Source: Sinohyriopsis cumingii (lineage: Eukaryota > Mollusca > Bivalvia > Unionida > Unionidae). Taken from it: DNA of 64,000 nt. The notes under the pieces were generated by a model, which saw nothing but the letters and a program-made list of their open reading frames with translations, searched no databases and was not told the DNA's origin. Made by a program: the position numbers and the translations under genes. How positions within the stretch are numbered: the first letter of the stretch is position 1; each line of letters opens with the position of its first letter. The stretch spans positions 74,370,244 through 74,434,243 of the forward strand of contig CM068827.1 of NCBI GenBank assembly GCA_028554795.2, given 5' to 3'. Positions 59,406-64,000 of the stretch are shown here, one piece after another.

Positions 59406-60105
59406 TATTAAAATGTGTCAAGACTGTTGACATGTCATCATTGAGAAGGCGCCGTCAAGAATGCATAAAAATGTACCACAACCAACAATAGTAAGCTTCA
59501 GATACTATTTTTTTTATAACTGGTTTCCCAGATGAATCGCGCAAATTGTCAGTGATTGAATTTACATGACCAGTTCCCAGTCGATATTCTGCGTCACCCA
59601 TAGTTTCATATACCTGTTACACTTAACGACCAACGGTACACATTTTTAAGAAAAACTCTTGATTACATATAGTAATAACATTGTTGAAGTACCGACTTTG
59701 ACTTTCATCACATCAAAATCATTTCCAAAAACGACAAAAATATCAGGAATTGATTAATTACAATCGAAATTTGGGAGTAGTGTATGTTACCGAAATTGAC
59801 TGCAAGCTTCTGAATGTAAAAAAAATTCACGCTTGAATGAACGCACAAATAAACAAAATTGGAAACTAAAGTAGTTATAACTAAATTAACAATCATTAAA
59901 CTCTGGTTTTTAAATAATGTTACACTCTTAAGTCTGTTGCATATTTGTGCGTCAAGGGCGCACGCTTGAGAAAATTGACGCACACATTAAGTTGCCGTGC
60001 ATTTTTTTTTTTCTGACGCAAAGGATTCACATAAATCGATCAGGATTTATTTAATATCCAATGCTTTGGATGAGGGATGGCATCGTGTATAGTTCGAGCA
60101 TAGGC
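59401..60105. other. no gene seen
   Basis: AT-rich sequence. The minus-strand frame 59708-59983 has no domain. Confidence 0.4.
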
Positions 60106-60106
60106 A

Positions 60107-60204
60107 TAGTCTGGTTCCTTCATGTGTATGCTCCATGCGTTGCACTCTGCTATTCTTATAGCGGAGTGCAACGCAAGGAGCATACGAAACAGGGGACAAG
60201 ACTA
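60107..60204 (+). ncRNA. miRNA-precursor-like hairpin (or small foldback repeat)
   Basis: 60126-60151 (GTATGCTCCATGCGTTGCAC...) pairs with 60160-60185 (...GTGCAACGCAAGGAGCATAC): 26 bp with one mismatch and one G-U pair, around an 8-nt loop ATTCTTAT. Pairing continues outward with small bulges through TTCCTT/AGGGGA to TAGTCT (60107-60112) with AGACTA (60199-60204). The 98-nt imperfect hairpin has the size and shape of an animal pre-miRNA. It would fold on either strand, so the strand is not decided. I do not recognise the sequence as a known family. A short palindromic transposon remnant is the main alternative. Confidence 0.4.
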
Positions 60205-61069
60205 GCATAGGCAATGTTATGACGGAGTAGCTTCCCCTAATCTCACGAACTCTCACGCGATTTCCATCGAGCTCATCAAGATGTCGTCCAGATGTTTAAC
60301 GTCAATGCTTATTGCACTAGAAAGTGATCACCAGATTAAAACGGCTTGGACTAGGAATCATTCGTGAAGAAAGTGAAAGAAGCAGAACACAAAAAAGTAA
60401 CTGTGGATCTAACTTTAATGAAAAACAGAGAAAATAATTCCCTTGACTGGAATACGGCACATCCATTAGGATTACCGGCGTGACTTCTGATCGCATGATT
60501 GCGAAGACTGAAAAAATGAATAAACCTTTCATGACAGGGTTTATGAATTTTTAAAAATCTGCCCTTTTTCGCCACAAAATAGCTGGAGAACACATTATCA
60601 CCCAAGACATTCTTTCACAACAAAGAAATCAGTAAACTTGCTGAGACAAATGCGTTTTTTGGATTACAAAGTCGGGGGGGGGGGTCATTGCAATTTTTTT
60701 ATGGTTTTTAACTTGCTGCAATAGAAGAAAGATCTTACAGCTCAAGTGTAACATATTAGAAAGAATATTAATCATTAGCAGTTTTGATTTTTGGATAAAT
60801 GTGTTCTAGGACGAAGTACAATGAAACCGATGATAGTACACATTTTATGACAGGTAGTAAATTAACTGCCATTTGGTTAAAAAGATTTAATTGACTTTTT
60901 GTATTGGCTTATATGTAATGTGTTGGTCTATAATATTGCTACAGAAAGATTATAAAGAGACTGTTAAAAGTACGACTTTAAACTAAAAGAAAAATGAACT
61001 AATAAAATTATTCTTTCAATGGACAATGCATTTGTTTGTTAATTGTGCATGTTGGTTTATATGTATTTT

Positions 61070-61070
<1 letters not shown>
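60205..61070. other. no gene seen
   Basis: Two overlapping minus frames (60317-60605) have protein-like passages but no domain. A G10 run lies at about 60675. Confidence 0.4.

Positions 61071-61118
<48 letters not shown>
61071..61118. repeat. (GA)n microsatellite
   Basis: Uninterrupted GA run. Confidence 0.97.
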
Positions 61119-61121
<3 letters not shown>

Positions 61122-61559
61122 GTTGTGCAAATTGCAATATCCTATTTCGAGCTGAAAAAGTACAGGTGAGATGAAATGGGGTTTTTTTTGCCCTCAATTT
61201 TACACCCCTGGGGGATACACTGGTATGTTGTACCGTTTCATTGCGTTTATAACTAACCCCGCCGCAGCAATGTTCATAGTATCAGTTAGCGCAATAAATG
61301 TTAAAAAATAAAATAAAAACATCTTCATTTTTAGTACGAAAACATCCATTAATTTGACAAAATGCACAGTTTCAAGCATTTTGTGAACATTCTAAAGTTG
61401 TAAATGTTCGTGCCCTAAAGTTATTGCAAACTTCAGACTTCTTTTTATAGATGTACTTAATGCAGTCGTTAATCGCACTGACACAGAATGGAGAAACAAA
61501 TCCATGGAAATAGAAGGTTTTTGCTCTCAGAATAAATAAAAAAATAGCATCTACGTTAT
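61119..61559. other. no gene seen
   Basis: AT-rich sequence. Confidence 0.4.
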
Positions 61560-61670
61560 TTCACTCGTGAAGTGAAAACATTTTCTATTATCACTTGTGA
61601 AGTGGAAACATTTTCTAATGTCATTCGTGAAGTGGAAACATTTTCTACTACGTAAAACATTTTCTATTGT
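61560..61670. repeat. 30-bp tandem repeat, 3-4 units
   Basis: TCACTCGTGAAGTGAAAAC-ATTTTCTA units start near 61560, 61590 and 61620, with a partial CATTTTCTA unit after. TCACTCGTGAAGTGA is itself a near-palindrome. The plus and minus frames across it are artefacts. Confidence 0.88.
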
Positions 61671-64000
61671 ACTAGTGAAGTCGCTACTCATGACAATGCC
61701 AGGTTTCCACTTCGCTCGGAAATATTTCCCTCTGTCTACAAAACAAAAGTGCAAATTGCATTTATTTACACTGTTCACATCGATAATAGTTCAAAACTTG
61801 TAAACAAATGTAACCGTTATTGTACATGTTTAACATTTTAGACACACCGAGGTCAGTGTGCACCAGTTTTGATTGTAATTCCCCTCTCTGCATATCTATC
61901 TGTCAGTAGTTAAGTCATACAAAAAGAGCATCGTTTAATTCATTTAAAATATATATTTTTCTATCTACATTTCTTTCAGCACCACCTTTTTGTAGTCTGA
62001 ATATAAAGAGTTCCGCGGAACGCACTGTATTGCTCGTTATTAGAACAACGCCTTCTACTAACAAAGGCACGGGCACCTTGCGTATGTTTGCGAACTAGGT
62101 TATTAACTTTTGGCAGCATTTCAAAGTTTTAGTGCAATATGTCGACATATTTAGAAGACATGTGACATTCAAAGTCTTTCACACAGTAGCTTAACATTTA
62201 GTTTCACAACGATGACACGTTATGTGCTCACGCAGGCGATTCAGATAGAGGACGTCTTAGCAATACGCTATTCAGAAGATTCCTTGGAATACAACAGCGG
62301 ATATGGACGATGTGTCTGAAAACAACTTTCAAACGGAACCTTAACATTATTGGTAATGATGCCACCAGTGTTCTGACCAAGAATGTCAGACGAGAAGCCC
62401 TAACTTATTAGAACATACGCGTTAGACATTGTAATATCAGAGTTTCAATAGAATACAGCAACTAGTTTCCGTTGACTCATGCAAAAGAGACAAGAACTAA
62501 TACCGGGTCAAACAACGAACCTTAGACACATAATAGGATTGTTCTAAATGTTCACTTGAATGCATTACTAATGCAGAAGTTATGTTGCTTTAAACAACGT
62601 TGTTACAGAACCTCAGCACAAATACCCTTTGTTACGCCCAAGGGGGCTTAAACTATGCAAAAGGACAAGGTAAAACCCAACAAGCATTCAATTTTCCAAA
62701 ATGAAAATTTATTTCACTAAAATATGAAATCAAAGTGAAAGAATTAAAAAATAACTTACAGTATTGTATGAATTCCTAGAATATGTAGAAAGCGGTGGTG
62801 TGGGGTGGGTAACTGCAAGGTCTCAGAGTCTTTACAAGGTACTTCAGCAAACATTTGTAACTAGCAAATGTTAGTTAGTCTTACATAGTCTATCAATAAT
62901 GTATAAAGAATATAAACCCCGAATCTTCTTTTTTTTTCAAAATTACGATTATTGATTCTGAAATCAGTTAGTACAATTTCAATACTTGAGTATGGCTCGC
63001 GTTTCTTCAATCCCATTCAAACTGGCATGCTCGTAAAACAAATTAATTTGAATTAAAACAGATGAGTTGAAGGTGTTTTCCAATCACAATGGAAATGCCT
63101 TTGGCGGCTTTGACGTATAAATTAATAGCTGATAGATTAACTTGATTTTTATATTTTATTGTTTAATGAATTGTGGATATCTTGATATTGACGTAATACA
63201 CTAAGTTAATCTTACTCACTTTAAGCTTCATAGTGGCTAAGGGTAACTATAGTCCATTTTTGAAAAAGGAACCGAAGTAAAGAAATAAAACTATAGGGTA
63301 GAATAGTTTTTCAATGCCACCCATAATGCCCTCCCAGTAAGCAAAACATAAGACGAGCGCAACTGACTGAGATTGCGAGTCTTAGTGAAGAAAAATGCAT
63401 ACACTGCACTTTGATTTTATTTCGTAAATTGTCTGCTTTTGTATTTCGTACGTTATATTCCAATCTACAAGACTGTTAAGTAACTAGTTGCACAACATTG
63501 TTTTATTTAGGAAGAAAGATCGAAACCAGACTAACTTAGTGGAGATGTATGGAATTCTTTCCAAGACACAACATTGTTCGATTTCAAAGCAAACATTCGG
63601 CTGATGAACTTTGTTTCAAAGCATGCACGAAGGAAGATCTATATATTGAACATAGGCGTTATCACAAGAGTTAGCTTCGCCAACGCTCACTGTGATAACT
63701 TGAATACTATGAAGCAGACAATGTCTACATTTCCACTCCACAGTTTCTGTAACATGGCCATCTTGCGTGGCTATTTACACTGAAGAGCTTTTCCATTTTT
63801 TGGTATAGGTTCTGGTGCCAAAACAATGAGTGATTTGAGTGTCCTACTTTCTTTCCAAGCAACTGGCTGGTCACTTGACACAAACAAAGTGGCATATAGA
63901 ACGTTCCAGTCTATCTTCAGGGTGTGCACGTATGCATATTTCATCACGTACATTGCATTTTGCCTCGAAAATCAGCTAAGAGTGATAACGTTCACAAACC
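61671..64000. other. no gene seen
   Basis: 2.3 kb of AT-rich sequence. The frames 63574-63783 plus and 63771-63953 minus are short and lack domains or splice context. Confidence 0.45.

Noticed and set aside
60317..60605. Two minus-strand frames of 71-84 codons
   Set aside because: Some protein-like words, but overlapping frames compete and there is no domain or splice support.

Overview
This is a eukaryotic, almost certainly metazoan, window. It is AT-rich and gene-poor, saturated with microsatellites and minisatellites, and carries non-LTR retrotransposon relics, tRNA-headed SINEs, solo-LTR-like repeats, a hAT-type MITE and a foldback element. The repeat style and the one clear gene (a carbohydrate sulfotransferase of the CHST8-14/HNK-1ST family) fit a lophotrochozoan, most likely a mollusc. 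That assignment is inference from style, because no diagnostic single-copy gene is present. No bacterial-type genes, operons or CRISPR arrays are present.

Layout. 1-16.8 kb: a 170-bp tandem duplication, a 45-bp-class tandem array, a SINE-like relic, microsatellites, a dispersed repeat (copy A, 9.77-10.15 kb) and a purine tract; no convincing gene. 16.8-19 kb: a nest of retroelement debris, with one SINE, two 3' fragments of one LINE family and a possible tail of another. 19-23.1 kb: coding-like blocks broken by stops and frameshifts, possibly a dead gene of unknown identity. 23-31 kb: microsatellites, a LINE 3' end, a 29-bp minisatellite, a second copy of the SINE, a 1.9-kb TCTCTG-rich tract, and a diverged repeat block. 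32.2-34.1 kb: a 21-bp minisatellite that switches strand, then the sulfotransferase exon on the minus strand. 34.8-44 kb: a 28-bp minisatellite, three more tRNA-derived SINE-like units, dispersed repeat copy B, a solo LTR and a hAT MITE. 44.5-49.1 kb: a 5'-truncated reverse-transcriptase LINE flanked by about 110-bp direct repeats, directly abutted by a 2.4-kb inverted-repeat element whose two ends are themselves palindromes. 49-64 kb: more SINE copies, a second 21-bp-minisatellite locus, a second solo LTR with an exact 5-bp target duplication, a 36-bp minisatellite at two sites, a promoter/first-exon-like stretch and a 98-nt miRNA-precursor-like hairpin.

Only the sulfotransferase looks like a functioning protein-coding gene. 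Only its last (or only) coding exon is evident, and the membrane-anchor exon was not found. Everything else with coding character is retroelement or decayed. The strongest candidates for undescribed biology are the palindrome-ended foldback element (46.6-49.1 kb), the miRNA-like hairpin (60.1 kb) and the strand-switching 21-bp minisatellite shared by two loci.
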